Below, piece by piece: positions 62,773 through 64,000 of a DNA stretch of 64,000 nucleotides. Position numbers and translations under genes: made by a program. Origin of the DNA: Actinacidiphila glaucinigra (GTDB taxonomy: Bacteria > Actinomycetota > Actinomycetes > Streptomycetales > Streptomycetaceae). The notes beneath the pieces are model-generated. The model was given only the letters and a program-made list of their open reading frames with translations, was not told where the DNA came from and did not search any database. Position 1 is the stretch's first letter. Every line of letters starts with the position of its first letter. The DNA lies in NCBI RefSeq assembly GCF_900188405.1, contig NZ_FZOF01000008.1, forward strand, positions 1 through 64,000, written 5' to 3'.

Positions 62773-64000
62773 CGCTTGTCTCCCGTCACTGCCGCCGCCA
62801 TTCCGCGGCGCACACCGGTGCGCAGCTCCAGCGCGCGCTCCATGTCGACGCCGGCCGGCCGGTCGCGGCCCGCGAGGTCGGCGACCGTCCAGGCCACCCT
62901 CAGGACCCGGTCGAGCCCTCGTGCGGTGAGCAGTCCGCGCTCCATGTCCCGTTCGGCCGCGCGCAGGGCGCCGGGCGCCACGGCCCAGCGGGTGCGCAGT
63001 TCGTGGCCGGGGACCTGGCTGTTGAGCCGCCACGGCGTGTCCCCGTACCGGGCGGCGGCGCGCTCGCGGGCCTCCCGCACCCGCGCGGCGACGACCGCGG
63101 TGGTCTCGGCGGAGCCCGCGCCGCCGATCAGCTCGGAACGGGCGACGGCCTCCACGTCCACCCGCAGGTCGACCCGGTCCAGGAGCGGCCCGGACAGCCG
63201 CCCCTGGTAGCGGCGGATCATGCTCGGCGTGCAGTCGCACATGCCGCCGGGCGAGCCGTACCGCCCGCAGGGGCAGGGGTTGGCGGCGAGGACGAGCAGG
63301 AACCGTGCGGGAAGGCGGACGACTCCGGCGGCCCTGGCGATCACCACGTGCCCGGACTCCAGCGGCTGACGCAGTGCGTCCAGAGCCTGACCGTTGAATT
63401 CGGGTGCTTCGTCCAGAAAGAGGACCCCTTTGTGCGAGAGTGAGACGGCGCCCGGCCGCGGCAGCCCGTTCCCGCCGCCGACGAGGGACTGCATGGTCGC
63501 CGAATGGTGCGGCGCGCAGTACGGCGGCTGCTCCACCATGTGCCGGCCCGGCGGCAGGATCCCGGCGACCGAGTGCACCGCGGTGACCTCCACCGCCTCC
63601 TGGCGGGTGAGCGGCGGCAGCAGCCCGGGCAGCCGCTCGGCGAGCATCGTCTTGCCCGCGCCCGGCGGCCCCTTGAGGTAGATGTGGTGGCCGCCCGCGG
63701 CAGCGACCTCCAGGGCGGTCCTGGCGGCGCCCTGACCCGCGACCTCGGCCAGGTCCGGGGTGCCGGTGTCGGCGAGCCCCGTGCCGTGGCCGACGCCGGG
63801 CAGGGTGAGGCCGGCCAGCATCGGGTCCGGCCGCCCGTCGGCAGGCTCCTCGTCCTCCTCCGGGGCGAGCTCGTCGTTGAGCAGCGCGATCAGCTGCCGC
63901 AGGCTGCGGACCCCGAGCACGGAGACCCCCGGCACGAGCGAGGCCTCGGCGACCGTGCGCTCGGGCACCACGACATGGCGGTACCCGGCGTCGGCCGCGG
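62769..64000 (-). CDS. ComM/YifB-type magnesium-chelatase-like AAA+ ATPase (5' end missing)
   Basis: About 410 C-terminal residues; the reading frame remains open to the right edge (…RHVVVPERTVAEASLVPGV), so the N-terminal Lon-protease-like domain begins outside the window. Walker A GPPGAGKTML, Walker B VLFLDEAPEFNGQALDALRQ, and a C-x-C-G zinc-like NPCPCGRYGSPGGMCDC, then SNSQVPGHELRTRW-type C-terminus. It is a hexameric helicase-like motor for branch migration in recombination or transformation. Translationally coupled to dprA. Confidence 0.92.
   Translation of the reverse strand, partial: AADAGYRHVVVPERTVAEASLVPGVSVLGVRSLRQLIALLNDELAPEEDEEPADGRPDPMLAGLTLPGVGHGTGLADTGTPDLAEVAGQGAARTALEVAAAGGHHIYLKGPPGAGKTMLAERLPGLLPPLTRQEAVEVTAVHSVAGILPPGRHMVEQPPYCAPHHSATMQSLVGGGNGLPRPGAVSLSHKGVLFLDEAPEFNGQALDALRQPLESGHVVIARAAGVVRLPARFLLVLAANPCPCGRYGSPGGMCDCTPSMIRRYQGRLSGPLLDRVDLRVDVEAVARSELIGGAGSAETTAVVAARVREARERAAARYGDTPWRLNSQVPGHELRTRWAVAPGALRAAERDMERGLLTARGLDRVLRVAWTVADLAGRDRPAGVDMERALELRTGVRRGMAAAVTGDKR

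Overview
The window is chromosomal DNA from a Streptomyces-like actinomycete. It has very high GC (about 72%), frequent GTG starts, the sporulation sigma gene whiG, and gene neighbourhoods that match the conserved Streptomyces core: dxr–rseP–ispG at one end and rpsB–tsf–pyrH–frr–cdsA, whiG, dprA and comM/yifB at the other. Assignment to the genus is inferred from gene content and order; no database search was run.

Layout. 1–7.5 kb: isoprenoid and envelope housekeeping genes on the minus strand (ispG partial, rseP-like protease, dxr, a long acyl-CoA dehydrogenase, an M48-type protease). 7.6–16.6 kb: an aldehyde dehydrogenase, a PucR-type regulator, an orphan VirD4/TraG-like ATPase, gabT and a PAP2 phosphatase. 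16.5–27 kb: mmsA, two small unknown genes (one AbiEii-like), then a probable operon of aldehyde dehydrogenase, potD, potA, potB, potC and a PuuB-like amine oxidase, divergent from a second PucR regulator. 28.8–38.3 kb: a DUF4190-type membrane protein, an adenosine deaminase-family enzyme (possibly the futalosine-pathway deaminase), a GDPD, a third aldehyde dehydrogenase divergent from an Lrp/AsnC regulator plus SpuC-like transaminase pair, and an ABC-like pair with degenerate motifs. 38.3–45.1 kb: a LOG-like protein, a thiBPQ operon under a TPP riboswitch, and rlmN. 45.1–54.4 kb is the accessory part: a lower-GC orphan, a decayed segment, a GNAT, an APC permease, two secreted proteins sharing a duplicated leader, a secreted lipase, a DUF6233-like protein and a sulfurtransferase. 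54.4–64 kb returns to conserved core genes.

How it works together. GabT, the SpuC-like transaminase, the PuuB-like oxidase, three aldehyde dehydrogenases, the spermidine/putrescine-type importer and three regulators (two PucR, one Lrp) form a dispersed polyamine–GABA uptake and catabolism region. Substrate assignments are inferred from families and context.

Most unusual features: two very large imperfect palindromic intergenic islands (about 10.78–11.71 kb and 39.45–39.98 kb), the orphan coupling-protein-like ATPase, the duplicated promoter/signal-peptide module before two unrelated secreted proteins, a near-perfect operator-like palindrome before the lipase, and an ABC-type ATPase lacking canonical signature and H-loop residues.
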